From contig CBDEGT010000002.1 in assembly GCA_965237965.1 (NCBI GenBank), forward strand, positions 186,001 through 250,000: 64,000 nt of DNA. The letters run 5' to 3'. This DNA is from UBA2988 sp965237965. Lineage in GTDB: Bacteria > Gemmatimonadota > Gemmatimonadetes > Longimicrobiales > Gaopeijiaceae. Position numbers and translations under genes: made by a program. The notes beneath the pieces were generated by a model. The model did not search any database and was not told where the DNA came from. It worked only from the letters and a program-made list of their open reading frames with translations. This document shows, piece by piece, positions 24,308 to 34,292 of the stretch (positions are counted from its first letter, which is position 1; each line of letters opens with the position of its first letter).

Positions 24308-25531
24308 TCAGACCCGGCGCGCGAAGCGCGCGCCGCCGCACTGAATCGCCCAGCCGTCAAGCTCGAGCAGGGACAGCGCCACGAGGGTGCGCCGCGCCCC
24401 GAGCCCGCTCCTGGAAGCCACCTCGTCGACGCCCGCCGGGGTGTGCTCCAACGCGGAAAGGACCGCGGCAGGGTCTCCGGTGGCCACGGGGACCGATGCT
24501 CTCACCGAGCCCTCCGCGGATCCGTCTCCAACCGTGTCGAGTCCCAGAGCTCGGAGAATCTCTTCGACTCCCAGGGCGGGATGCGCCCCGTCACGCAGAA
24601 GCCCGTTCGCGCCGGCGCTGGTCGGCGCATCGATCAGACCGGGAACCGCCAGCACCTCGCGGCCCAGATCGAGGGCGTGCCGCGCCGTGATCAGCGCGCC
24701 ACTGCGCTCCGTCGCTTCTACCACGACGACGGCTCCGGCGAGTGCGGCCATGATGCGGTTGCGGCGGGGAAAGTGGTGGGGCGCAGGAGCCGTTCCCGGA
24801 GGGAACTCGGTCACGAGCAGTCCATCGCTCACCAGTCGCTGCAGCAGGTGCGAGTGCGCTCGCGGGTACACGACGTCCGGTCCGGCACCCATCACCGCAA
24901 TCGTGCCACCTCCCGCATCCAGCGCAGCGCGATGGGCCTCGCCGTCGATTCCGAGCGCAAACCCGCTCACCACCACCACACCCTGTCGCGCCAACCCTGC
25001 GGCGAAGCGGGCTGCGGTGCGGAGCCCGTATTCGCTGGCTCGCCGGGAGCCGACAACCGCGGCGGCAGCCGGACCCAGCAGCGACTCAAGCCCCCGCAGG
25101 AAGAGGACCGGAGGGGGGTCCGGCAGCGCCAGAAGCCGAGCCGGATAGGACGGCACACCCAGGGGAACTACGCGAGCGCCACACGCGTCCGCCCGCTGCA
25201 GCGCGTCGGCGACCGCGGCCCGATCGGGGGCAGCACCCCGCCCGGCGGCGAGCCGTCGGCCCCGGTCCCCCGCGCGGTCTCCCGGCCCACCGGCGCTCGC
25301 TTCCCCGTCCCCCTGGATCAGCGCGGATGCGAACTCGTGGTCGGGGGCGTCGAGCGCGGCGCGTCCGCACCCGAAGTGCGCCACCAGCCGCCCGATCCCG
25401 CGGTCGGCCAGCCCTGGAAGCCGCTGGAGCAGAAGGAGCGCCTCGGCCTCTTCGCGTTGGGCCCGCTCCACCTCCCGATCCGTATCGCGGTCAGTGTGCT
25501 CGTACGGGCCGTCTCTCAGGGAGTCCACCAC
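24308..25531 (-). CDS. dprA: DNA-processing protein DprA
   Basis: DprA binds incoming single-stranded DNA in natural transformation and loads RecA. The Rossmann core is visible in AAAVVGSRRASEYG, SGFALGIDGEAHRAAL, GAGPDVVYP, FPRRNRIMAALAGAVVVVEA and SGALITARHAL; a C-terminal winged helix follows (VDEVASRSGLGARRTLVAL). A Pro/Gly-rich spacer near residues 70-105 is unusual. The start at 25531 overlaps obgE by 16 bases. hemW starts two bases after its stop. Confidence 0.94.
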   Translation of the reverse strand: MVDSLRDGPYEHTDRDTDREVERAQREEAEALLLLQRLPGLADRGIGRLVAHFGCGRAALDAPDHEFASALIQGDGEASAGGPGDRAGDRGRRLAAGRGAAPDRAAVADALQRADACGARVVPLGVPSYPARLLALPDPPPVLFLRGLESLLGPAAAAVVGSRRASEYGLRTAARFAAGLARQGVVVVSGFALGIDGEAHRAALDAGGGTIAVMGAGPDVVYPRAHSHLLQRLVSDGLLVTEFPPGTAPAPHHFPRRNRIMAALAGAVVVVEATERSGALITARHALDLGREVLAVPGLIDAPTSAGANGLLRDGAHPALGVEEILRALGLDTVGDGSAEGSVRASVPVATGDPAAVLSALEHTPAGVDEVASRSGLGARRTLVALSLLELDGWAIQCGGARFARRV

Positions 25532-26544
25532 TCTTCCTCCTCGCCCTCACGGTCGGCGCGCACGACTTCGCGCGTCTGCGCCCAGAGCGCCTCGAGTAGC
25601 GGTGGGAGGCCCTGGCGGGTGACCGCCGAGACCGCGAACACACCCCAGGCGTCGGGCGCCGTGACTGGGGGAAGCGACGCCCCGGGACCGAGCAGGTCGG
25701 TCTTCGTGAGGACCAGACAGTGCGGTATGCGAGCCAGCGACCGCGAATGACCGCCCAGTTCGCGCCGCAGCAGGTCGTACTCGGCCTGGGGGTCGCCGCT
25801 ATCCACCGGCACCAGGAGCGCCAGCGTGCGTGTACGCTCGACGTGGCGGAGGAACTGGAGGCCGAGCCCCTTCCCTTCGTGTGCCCCCTCGATGATCCCG
25901 GGAATGTCGGCGATCACGAACGTACGGAAGTCTGCGAGGCTGACTACGCCCAGGTTCGGCTGGAGGGTGGTGAACGGATAGTCCGCGATGCGGGGGCGGG
26001 CGTCGCTCACCGCCCCGAGGAACGTCGACTTGCCGGCGTTCGGCTCGCCGACCAGCCCTACGTCAGCGAGCAGCTTGAGCTCGAGCTCGAGCACGCGGTG
26101 CTCGCCCTCCTCGCCCGGCTCCCACCGGGTGGGGGCCTGTAGGGTAGCGGTGGCGAACCGCGCGTTCCCACGTCCCCCACGTCCTCCACGAGCAGCGACC
26201 AGTCGCTCGGCGGGCTCGATCAACTCGCCCAGCACCTCGCCGGTGGTCTGATCACGGACGACCGTCCCGGGGGGCACGCGAAGCTCGAGGTCTTCACCGT
26301 CCCTGCCCGTCTTGTTGCTGCTCTGACCATGCCCGCCACGCTCGGCCCGGTAGTGCTTCTGATAGGAGAAGTCGAGCAGCGTCGACAGCTGTGCATCGAC
26401 CTCGAGGACCACGTGGCCTCCTCGCCCGCCGTCACCGCCTGCCGGTCCGCCGCGCGGCACGTACTTCTCTCGCCGGAAAGCGTCCGATCCGGAGCCGCCC
26501 GTTCCAGCGGTGACTTCGACGACCGCACGATCGATGAACAGCAT
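25516..26544 (-). CDS. obgE: GTPase Obg (CgtA)
   Basis: Essential ribosome-associated GTPase. The N-terminal glycine-rich Obg fold (RREKYVPRGGPAGGDGGRGG) is followed by the G domain: G1 GEPNAGKST, G2/G3 region DIPGIIEGA, G4 TKTD. At 342 residues it lacks the longer C-terminal extensions of some members. The ATG at 26544 (MLFIDRAVVEV) is chosen by alignment; the frame extends upstream through the 24-bp repeat copy B, which ends 8 bp before this ATG. Confidence 0.96.
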   Translation of the reverse strand: MLFIDRAVVEVTAGTGGSGSDAFRREKYVPRGGPAGGDGGRGGHVVLEVDAQLSTLLDFSYQKHYRAERGGHGQSSNKTGRDGEDLELRVPPGTVVRDQTTGEVLGELIEPAERLVAARGGRGGRGNARFATATLQAPTRWEPGEEGEHRVLELELKLLADVGLVGEPNAGKSTFLGAVSDARPRIADYPFTTLQPNLGVVSLADFRTFVIADIPGIIEGAHEGKGLGLQFLRHVERTRTLALLVPVDSGDPQAEYDLLRRELGGHSRSLARIPHCLVLTKTDLLGPGASLPPVTAPDAWGVFAVSAVTRQGLPPLLEALWAQTREVVRADREGEEEEWWTP

Positions 26545-26551
26545 CGGGACC

Positions 26552-27079
26552 CTAGCAGGTCGCTGAACAAGGGGAGCGCACCGCGGGCTCGGTGAAGCGC
26601 GCCGCCTCCGCGAGCGCGGCGAGCATCGCGACGACGCAGAGCTCACGCTCCGCCAGGTCGAGACCCTCGCGGCCGAGCACCTTGCCGTATCCCTCCTCTA
26701 CCATCCATCGCTCCAGATCGGGGTGAAGCGCCCGCACGTTGTTCCGCAGCCCTCCGTAGGCGCCCCCGTACACCCTGCGGCAGACGTCGGCTCCGCGCTG
26801 CGGCAACCCCGTCCAGTCATCTTCCGGCGGGGCCGACGCGGGGCGGCCGGAGATCTCCCGCCAGCGCGCGAGCGCATTGAGTGCGACCGAATAACCGAGG
26901 ATGAGGTAGCCCTGAAGAAGCGCCTCCTTGACGGCGGTGGGATCGGGCGCGTCGCGCAGGGCATTCATGGAGGCCGCCATTGCGGCGTCTGCACGCGGGG
27001 CGAGGGCGGCACAGAGTCGGAGTCGCGCGCGGCGTCCGCTTGGATCGGCGCGCGCGCCGGCGGAGGGGTCGCCTCCGCT
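26552..27079 (-). CDS. carboxymuconolactone decarboxylase-like protein, probably 3'-truncated
   Basis: The 175-residue product has the AhpD/CMD-type helices ALLQGYLILGYSVALNAL and, later, YGKVLGREGLDLAERELCVVAMLAAL, with RNNVRALHPDLERWM between them. In relatives I know of, the last helix is followed by roughly 50-70 more residues (an H-containing helix pair); here the protein ends soon after AALAEAARF, and its stop codon lies inside repeat copy B. The usual CMD CxxxH redox motif is not visible. No good start is obvious: the frame runs to an ATG at 27265, but the first 60 residues look non-coding; I use the GTG at 27079. Likely damaged or a short lineage version. Confidence 0.6.
   Translation of the reverse strand, partial: SGGDPSAGARADPSGRRARLRLCAALAPRADAAMAASMNALRDAPDPTAVKEALLQGYLILGYSVALNALARWREISGRPASAPPEDDWTGLPQRGADVCRRVYGGAYGGLRNNVRALHPDLERWMVEEGYGKVLGREGLDLAERELCVVAMLAALAEAARFTEPAVRSPCSATC
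26553..26576. repeat. 24-bp dispersed repeat, copy B
   Basis: The plus strand begins TAGCAGGTCGCTGAACAAGG and continues GGAG. It lies 8 bp upstream of obgE and contains the stop codon of the shortened carboxymuconolactone-decarboxylase-like gene. Confidence 0.8.
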
Positions 27080-27277
27080 CACGCGGGACTCAGGCGTCAC
27101 TCGCGCGTCGCTTGCGGGTCGCTTGCGCGTTTCTGGCCGCTCTCGGGACGATCCGGACCCTGCCTGGACGATCGTGCACCCGAGCGGGCCCGGCCATGCG
27201 AGATCCGGCCAGGCCCCGGGGAATGCCGTCGGAGGCGACCGCGCCCCCGTCGCCCCCGAGGTCACGACGCCCCGGGA

Positions 27278-28945
27278 TCAGGGACCGCCGGCCCGGGCGG
27301 TACCCGCGGAACGTGCGGTAGGCGCCCCCGGAGGGGGGTCGTCGCCCAGCTGGAGCAGCGCCTCGGGTGAATCGGCGCGGCGGACGGCGTCGAGGGCTGC
27401 CTGCAGCTGCCGGTCGTAGGGGACCCGACGCTGGAACTCGCCGGCCTCACCCCACTTCTGAAGGGCGATCTGCCGCTCCAGCTGGTACCGCACGAAGCGT
27501 GCGGCCTTCTGGAAGTCGTCGGGATGGACCAGGGCACGAACGTCCTCTCCGAGCGTGGCGTACAGCTGCTTCAAGTCCTCGTCGGTGATGGTGAAGTCCA
27601 TGCCCATCGTGGGACGCTCCTGGATGGTAAGTACGGCGAAGTCGAAGAGCGCAACCTGGACCGCGCCCGCCTGCTCGAAGAGCACACGCACAGCCTCCTG
27701 CTCGCGCGTGGTGAGCGTGTCCGCCATCACCACCACGTCAGGAATGATCCCGCCGCCGCCGTACAGGGTGCGACCTCCCCGAGACTGCACGGCGGGCCGA
27801 TCGGTCAGCGACGGGGACGACGTGAGCGGCCCCTCCAAGGTGCGCGTGCCGGTTTCGCGCGCCGCGACCTGCTCGTCGTGGGGCTTCTCGATCGAGCGTC
27901 CGACCGGTGTGTACCAGCGCGCCGTGGTCAGCCGCAGCACGTTGCCGCCGCTCAAGCGGAAGAGCGTCTGCACGGAGCCCTTGCCGAAGCTGGGCATGCC
28001 CACGACCAGGGCGCGGTCGTGGTCCTGAAGCGCCCCGGCGATGATCTCGGAGGCGCTCGCGCTGTACTCGTCCACCAACACCGCGACCGGGATGCCCTCG
28101 TAACTGTCGCCACCTGAAGCCTTGAAGTTTTCTGTCGCCCGGTTGCCACGTCCACGGGTCTCGACGATCCCGGCTCCGCGCGAGAGGAAGAGGTCGGAAA
28201 CGGCGATGCCCTGCTCGAGGAGGCCGCCCGGATTGCCGCGTAGATCGAGAACGACCCCCTCGAGAGCACCGTCCTCGGCCAGGGAGTCGAGCGCCGCGCG
28301 CAACTCGTCCGAAGAGGTCTCGCGCACGACTCTGAGCGGGACGTAGGCAATCCCCTGCGGAAGGCGGAAAGCGAATGGCACCGACTTGAGGCGAATCTGC
28401 TCGCGCGTGAGGGTGAACCGGATCGGCTGGTCGATGCCGATACGGCGCACCTTCACGTCGACATCGCTTCCGGGCTCTCCCCGGAGCAGCTCGACGGCTT
28501 GGTCGGAGTCCCACCCATCGGCCGGACGCCCGGAGATCTCGACGAACTGGTCGCCGGGAAGGAGGCCCGCACGCGCACCGGGCGTCCCGGGTATCGGAGC
28601 CACCACGGTGACGAAGCCGTCACGCTCGGTGATCTCCAGGCCGACCCCACCGTAATCCCCCTGCGTGCGGATGCGGAGATTCTCGTACTCCGCGGCCTCG
28701 AGGAACGAGCTGTTGGGGTCACCGAGCTCCTGGATGAGCCCGTCTATGGCAGACTGGTACAAGACGTCCCTCTCGACGTCGTCGACGTAGTCCCCGGAGA
28801 TCCGGTCGACGACCTCCTGGAACAGGCGCGCCTGGAAGTAGACGTTCTGCCCCTGATCGACCCCCTCCTGGAGAAACCAGCCACCGCTTGCCACGGCGAT
28901 GGCAAGAACCACCATCGGTGCGAGAATCGAGCGCGTGCTTCTCAT
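27278..28945 (-). CDS. S41 family C-terminal processing peptidase
   Basis: Periplasmic tail-specific serine protease of the CtpA/Prc group, 555 residues. An N-terminal membrane anchor or signal (ILAPMVVLAIAVASGGWFL) is followed by a PDZ domain (YGGVGLEI ... GLLPGDQFVEI) and the S41 catalytic core with the Ser in YSASASEIIAGAL and the Lys in FGKGSVQTLF. The extra C-terminal 150 residues are helical and of unknown role. The ATG at 28945 has a GGGGGACT site before it; the frame continues upstream into tmk, but that part is noise. The 198 bp between its stop and the next gene contain nothing I can support. Confidence 0.92.
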   Translation of the reverse strand: MRSTRSILAPMVVLAIAVASGGWFLQEGVDQGQNVYFQARLFQEVVDRISGDYVDDVERDVLYQSAIDGLIQELGDPNSSFLEAAEYENLRIRTQGDYGGVGLEITERDGFVTVVAPIPGTPGARAGLLPGDQFVEISGRPADGWDSDQAVELLRGEPGSDVDVKVRRIGIDQPIRFTLTREQIRLKSVPFAFRLPQGIAYVPLRVVRETSSDELRAALDSLAEDGALEGVVLDLRGNPGGLLEQGIAVSDLFLSRGAGIVETRGRGNRATENFKASGGDSYEGIPVAVLVDEYSASASEIIAGALQDHDRALVVGMPSFGKGSVQTLFRLSGGNVLRLTTARWYTPVGRSIEKPHDEQVAARETGTRTLEGPLTSSPSLTDRPAVQSRGGRTLYGGGGIIPDVVVMADTLTTREQEAVRVLFEQAGAVQVALFDFAVLTIQERPTMGMDFTITDEDLKQLYATLGEDVRALVHPDDFQKAARFVRYQLERQIALQKWGEAGEFQRRVPYDRQLQAALDAVRRADSPEALLQLGDDPPPGAPTARSAGTARAGGP

Positions 28946-29018
28946 CCAGTCCCCCGCGGCGCCGGCAGCGCCTGCATCCGTGACGATCGCGGGCGACGAT
29001 GAGCCGCCCCGATGTGTG

Positions 29019-29666
29019 CTAGTCCCCCGTCGGCATGAACGTTCCGGGGAACCCCTTCCGCAGGGCGGCCTGCATGCGCCCCTGTACCGCGTCCGGCGTT
29101 CCCAGGGCGTCCACCACACAGACTCGGGCGCCCCCGGAGTCTTCGAGCGTGCCCGCGTGGGCAAGCGTACGATAGCCGGCCGCCACATGATCGTGGAAGT
29201 CGGAACCGGCGCGCTCGATCCGATCGCTCCCCTTTCCCGCAGCTCGCTGCCTGCGCGCCCCCTCCCCGGTGGGAAGGTCCAGCAACAGCACCAGGTCCGG
29301 GACCACCCCGCCACGCGCGAAAGCGTCCAGCCTCCGAACCCCGGAGAGGTCCAGCCCACGCCCGTACCCCTGGTACGCGAACGTGGACAGCGAAAAGCGG
29401 TCGGCCACGACGATCTCACCGCGTTCGAGTGCGGGTCGGACCACCTGCCTCACGAACGCAGCGCGCGCAGCCAGCATGAGCAAGAGCTCGGTTTCGGCCG
29501 GAGGTTCCAGGTCCGCGCGATCGAGCAGCACGCTCCGCACGGCTTCTCCGATCGGTGTACCACCCGGCTCGCGAGCAACCGTCACGGCGCGCCCGTGGCG
29601 GCGCAGCCATTCGGCGAGCAGCACGGTCTGGGTGGTCTTACCCGCCCCCTCGACCCCCTCCACCAC
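29019..29666 (-). CDS. tmk: thymidylate kinase
   Basis: Phosphorylates dTMP to dTDP. P-loop EGVEGAGKTTQ, the DR(Y/F/H)-type motif ADRFSLSTFAYQGYGRG (seen as DRFSLS) and a LID region RQRAAGKGSDRIE are present; 215 residues is normal. There is no ATG: the start is one of two adjacent GTG codons at 29661-29666, very close to the P-loop, or an upstream CTG. It follows the inositol-3-phosphate synthase stop by 19 bp and is followed by the S41 protease. Confidence 0.93.
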   Translation of the reverse strand: MVEGVEGAGKTTQTVLLAEWLRRHGRAVTVAREPGGTPIGEAVRSVLLDRADLEPPAETELLLMLAARAAFVRQVVRPALERGEIVVADRFSLSTFAYQGYGRGLDLSGVRRLDAFARGGVVPDLVLLLDLPTGEGARRQRAAGKGSDRIERAGSDFHDHVAAGYRTLAHAGTLEDSGGARVCVVDALGTPDAVQGRMQAALRKGFPGTFMPTGD

Positions 29667-29685
29667 CAGGAAGAGGCCGGCGCCG

Positions 29686-31014
29686 TCAGTCGCCCGCGTC
29701 GTCGTAGTACTCGAGCCCGAGGTGGGTGATCTGCTCCTCTCCCCCCAGCCAGCGCAGCGTGTTCTTGAGCTTCATGTGCTGGATGAACAGATCGTGTTCA
29801 GGGTACAGGCCGGGCACTGTCTGAGGGCTCTTGAAATAGAACGAAAGCCACTCCTGTATCCCCTTCATGCCTGAGCGCTGAGCCAGGTCGAAGAGGAGGG
29901 CGAGGTCGAGCACGATCGGCGCGGCAAGGATCGAATCACGACAGAGGAAGTCCACTTTTATCTGCATCGGATAGCCGCACCATCCGAAGATGTCGATGTT
30001 GTCCCAGCCCTCCTTGTTGTCGCCGCGAGGAGGGTAGTAGTTGATCCGGACCTTGTGGAAGATGTCGCCGTAGAGCTCCGGGTACATGTCCGGCTGAAGG
30101 ATGTGCTCGAGCACTCCCAGCTTGGATTCCTCCTTGGTCTTGAACGACTCGGGGTCGTCCAGAACTTCGCCGTCTCGGTTTCCAAGGATGTTGGTGCTGT
30201 ACCAGCCAGACACTCCGATCATGCGCGCCTTGAAGGCGGGTGAGAGGACAGTCTTCAGCAGAGTCTGCCCGGTCTTGAAGTCCTTGCCGCCTATCGGTAC
30301 GCCGCGCTCGATCGCGAGCTGCTCGAGCGCGGGGAAGTCCGCCGACAGGTTGGGAGCACCGTTCGCGTAGGGCACCCCCTCCATGATCGCGGCATACGCG
30401 TACAGCATGCTGGGAGCGATCGCCGGGTCGTTGTCGTCCATCGCCTTCTCGAACGTCGCCAGTGTCTCGTGTGCTCGGCCCGGACGGATGAATATCTCGG
30501 TGGACCCGCACCAGACCATGACCATGCGATCCACTCCGCTGGACTTCTTGAAAGCGCGGATGTCGTCCCGAAGTTGTTCCGCAAGGTCCCGCTTGGTTTT
30601 GCCCTTCTTCACGTTGGGCCCGTCGAGCTTCTTCACGTAGTGCGTATCGAAGGCCGCGGTCATGGGCTTTACGCCTTGCAGAAAGCCCTTGATCGGTTCG
30701 AGGTGCTCGTGCCGATCGAAAACCCCTGCCTTGACGGCGCTCTCGTACCCGTCGTCGGGGAACGGATCCCAGGCGCCGAAGACGAGGTCGTCGAGCCCGG
30801 GCAGGCCGATGAAGTCCTTGACGAGCGGCGTCCGCCCCTCGGTGCGCCTCCCCAGCCGGATCGTCTGCATCTGAGTCACCGATCCGATCGGCTTGGCGAT
30901 CCCCTTCCGCACCGCCTCGACCCCTGCGACGAAGGTGGTCGCCACCGCGCCGAACCCCGGGAGCAGCACGCCGAGCTTGCCCCCGGGGGGGCGGATCTTC
31001 GGACGTTCCCTCAC
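29686..31014 (-). CDS. inositol-3-phosphate synthase
   Basis: NAD-dependent enzyme converting glucose 6-phosphate to myo-inositol 3-phosphate. N-terminal Rossmann motif GVLLPGFGAVATTFVAGVEA, the SMLYAYAAI and GGKDFKTGQTL motifs (Lys residues of the active site) and SGWYSTNILGNRDG are diagnostic. At 442 residues it is the size of the prokaryotic enzyme. The start is a GTG at 31014 with GAGG five bases upstream. Its immediate upstream neighbour is a CDP-alcohol phosphotransferase of the inositol-phosphate type, so the two probably make phosphatidylinositol phosphate or a related inositol lipid. Confidence 0.95.
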   Translation of the reverse strand: MRERPKIRPPGGKLGVLLPGFGAVATTFVAGVEAVRKGIAKPIGSVTQMQTIRLGRRTEGRTPLVKDFIGLPGLDDLVFGAWDPFPDDGYESAVKAGVFDRHEHLEPIKGFLQGVKPMTAAFDTHYVKKLDGPNVKKGKTKRDLAEQLRDDIRAFKKSSGVDRMVMVWCGSTEIFIRPGRAHETLATFEKAMDDNDPAIAPSMLYAYAAIMEGVPYANGAPNLSADFPALEQLAIERGVPIGGKDFKTGQTLLKTVLSPAFKARMIGVSGWYSTNILGNRDGEVLDDPESFKTKEESKLGVLEHILQPDMYPELYGDIFHKVRINYYPPRGDNKEGWDNIDIFGWCGYPMQIKVDFLCRDSILAAPIVLDLALLFDLAQRSGMKGIQEWLSFYFKSPQTVPGLYPEHDLFIQHMKLKNTLRWLGGEEQITHLGLEYYDDAGD

Positions 31015-31042
31015 GATATCCTCGCTTCCTCGGTTGACGTCG

Positions 31043-31729
31043 TTACGACGCGCGGGTCGCGCCGCGGTCCGTGGGATGCATCCGGGGAGGTTCGGGGCCC
31101 TCGAGGGGCACTCCCGAGGCCCGGCGCTGCACCCACACGATCCGGTGCACGGCGGTAATGTTCGTGAGCAGCGCGACGACGATGATGACGATGCTGATGA
31201 CCTTGCCCTCCCACATCAACCCGAACAACAGGGACCCCCCTCCCAGCAGCACGATCCGCTCGGGACGCTGCATGAAACCCACCCTGCAATCGAGGCCGAG
31301 CGCCTCCGCGCGCGCCCGGGTATAGCTCACCATGAGCGATCCCGCCATGGCGAGCAGGATCAGGTAGATCATGGTGATGTCGGTCAGATCCGTCTGGTAC
31401 CGGTTGTACAAGCTGAGCAGCCCGAGATAGACCACCACCTCGCTGATCCGGTCGAGCGTGGAGTCATAGAACGACCCGAACTTGGAGGCCAGCCCGCTCA
31501 GCCGCGCGACCCGCCCGTCGAAGACGTCGAAGACGCCCCCCAACAACACTAGGCCGCCGGCCGTACGCACATGGTCCACCGCATAGAATCCGCCGGCGAC
31601 CACGGTCACCAGGAATCCCAGCGTGGTGAGGAGGTTCGGGTGCACCCGTCGCCGCACCATCCAGTCGGTGAGCGGATCGAGGACGCGGTAGGCGGGAAGC
31701 CGCAGCGCCTCGAGGCCGCGTCGGCTCAC
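31043..31729 (-). CDS. CDP-alcohol phosphatidyltransferase, likely phosphatidylinositol phosphate synthase
   Basis: Integral membrane enzyme of 228 residues with about six hydrophobic segments. The metal-binding signature is complete: D-x-x-D-G-x-x-A-R, then G-x-x-x-D-x-x-x-D, seen as VFDGRVARLSG and FGSFYDSTLDR. Members next to inositol-3-phosphate synthase use inositol phosphate as acceptor, giving phosphatidylinositol phosphate, so I infer that substrate here; archaetidyl- or glycerol-phosphate use cannot be excluded. The start GTG overlaps the ylbF-like stop by four bases (GTGA) when the second ylbF frame is used. Confidence 0.88.
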   Translation of the reverse strand: MSRRGLEALRLPAYRVLDPLTDWMVRRRVHPNLLTTLGFLVTVVAGGFYAVDHVRTAGGLVLLGGVFDVFDGRVARLSGLASKFGSFYDSTLDRISEVVVYLGLLSLYNRYQTDLTDITMIYLILLAMAGSLMVSYTRARAEALGLDCRVGFMQRPERIVLLGGGSLLFGLMWEGKVISIVIIVVALLTNITAVHRIVWVQRRASGVPLEGPEPPRMHPTDRGATRAS

Positions 31730-32083
31730 GCGAGGACGATCCGGCTCTGGTCCCCTTCCTCCATCCCCTGGGCGATCGCCTGGTTCACGCGCGTCATTAG
31801 CTTGTCGAAGTTCGACTGGGCCGCGACCAGGCGCTGGTAGCTGGGGTTGGACTGGAGGCGGCCGACCGCCCCCTCGTACGCCGACGCCGTCTCAGGGGTC
31901 CGGTTCCTGCCCGGCCCGGAGCTTGGCCTCGATCCCCGCCTCGAGACGCTCGAGCTCGCCCCGCAGGGTGACCAGATCCCGGTCGTCGTCGGCCGTCTGG
32001 ATCGCTCGCTTCACGGCCTGGTATTCGTCGGTGCGACCGAGCGAGTCTCCTAGATCCTTAGCCTTTTCCAGGTGCACCGCCAT
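31726..32083 (-). pseudogene. YlbF-family regulator, frame broken at CCC-TGA
   Basis: Start ATG at 32083 with GGGAG upstream. The first frame gives 63 residues ending GQEPDP then TGA; shifting +1 at CCC-TGA continues with ETASAYEGAVGRL and gives a full 118-residue YlbF/YmcA-type helical protein, finishing at IVLA. Both halves together match the expected family length, and the second frame ends with a GTGA overlap with the next gene, supporting its translation. The break is at 31892-31898, where a four-C run precedes TGAG. It may be a sequencing indel or a programmed +1 shift; CCC-TGA is a known shift-prone context. YlbF relatives in Bacillus act with YmcA and YaaT on RNase Y. Confidence 0.7.
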
Positions 32084-32125
32084 GTGACTTTCTCCCCTGG
32101 GTCGTGACCTGCGAGAAGTTCTCGC

Positions 32126-33066
32126 CTACCCCCTCCGGACTGTGACGATGCGCGGGTGCCCGGCGAGATCGCGGCGTACGCGGGGGGTCGCGAAACCGCC
32201 GACCGCCCGAATCGACGCGGCCACGGAATCTGCCTGACTGAGCCCCACCTCGAGCGCCAGCAATCCCCCTGGCCGGAGTCGTTCCCCCGCGCCGAGCACC
32301 ACGTCCTCCAGCAACTCGAGCCCTCTGGGACCGGCGAAGAGCGCCCCCGACGGCTCCCAGTCGCGCACCTCTGCCTCCAACGCGGCCGCCTCGGCGTCGG
32401 CGACGTAGGGTGGGTTCGAGACGACCAGATCGAAGCGCTCATCGGGGGCGAGCGGCTCCCACAGCGACCCGGAGCGCAGCTCGAACCGGTCGGCGAGGCC
32501 CGCCGCCTCCGCGTTCGCGGCCGCCACGGCCAGAGCGCCCTCGGAGACGTCCGTGGCCACCATGCGGTGGAACGGCCCCTCGGCGAGCAGCGCGAGGGCG
32601 ATGCAGCCGCTGCCCGTGCCCACCTCGAGCGCCTCCAGCCGACTCCGGCCTCGAGCCCATTCCAGAACCACCTCCACCAGGACTTCGGTCTCAGGCGCGG
32701 AATCAGCACCCGGGTGTCGACGATGAGCTCGAGGTCGCGGAAGGCCGCTCGCCCGGTCACGTACTGGAGCGGCTCCCGTCGCGCCCGGCGCAGCAGCAGT
32801 GGCCTGTACGCCGCCAGCTCCTGGAGCTCGAGGGGGCGGTCGAACTGGAGGTACAGCTGGAGCCGGGTGGTTCCGAGGGCGTGCGCAAGCATGTGCTCGG
32901 CGTCGAGGCGACCACGCCCGACCCCCTTCGACTCGAGGTACTCCGCACTCCAGCGGATGAGGCGGAGCACGGTCCACGGATCGTCGGGGACTGCCCCCGC
33001 TCCCGAGCTCGACGGACGCTCTCATCCCCCCCGTGGGCCCGATCGTGCTCCCGAGCCCGCGCTCGG

Positions 33067-33070
<4 letters not shown>
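32126..33070 (-). pseudogene. prmC: release factor glutamine methyltransferase PrmC, two compensating frame breaks
   Basis: PrmC methylates the GGQ glutamine of RF1/RF2. One open frame of 314 codons runs from a GTG at 33070 (GTGA overlap with prfA) to 32126, but its middle third is nonsense. The conserved N-terminal domain (WTVLRLIRWSAEYLESKG to ELIVDTRVLIPR) is in another frame, and the conserved C-terminal part (PETEVLVEVVLEW, GTGSGCIALAL, and catalytic NPPY in VVSNPPYVAD) is back in the first. An extra G in the G5 run at 32994-32998 and a missing C near 32694-32697 would explain this exactly. All key residues survive, so a sequence error is likely; otherwise the gene is dead. The usual prfA-prmC pairing is kept. 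Confidence 0.8.
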
Positions 33071-34182
<1,112 letters not shown>

Positions 34183-34228
34183 GTGGAGGCGCTTTGATCA
34201 GGAGCGGTCGACGGCCCGAAACGCAGAG

Positions 34229-34256
34229 GAGCGACCGGGGCGGATCCCGGTCGCTC
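34229..34256 (-). terminator. hairpin between rpmE and prfA
   Basis: GAGCGACCGGG and CCCGGTCGCTC form a perfect 11-bp stem around a 6-base loop, about 40 bp after the rpmE stop and 47 bp before prfA. The run after it on the minus strand is only weakly U-rich, so it may attenuate rather than fully terminate. Confidence 0.55.
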
Positions 34257-34292
34257 GGTCGTCACGGCCGCACGGCTCCGGCCCGGGGAGCC

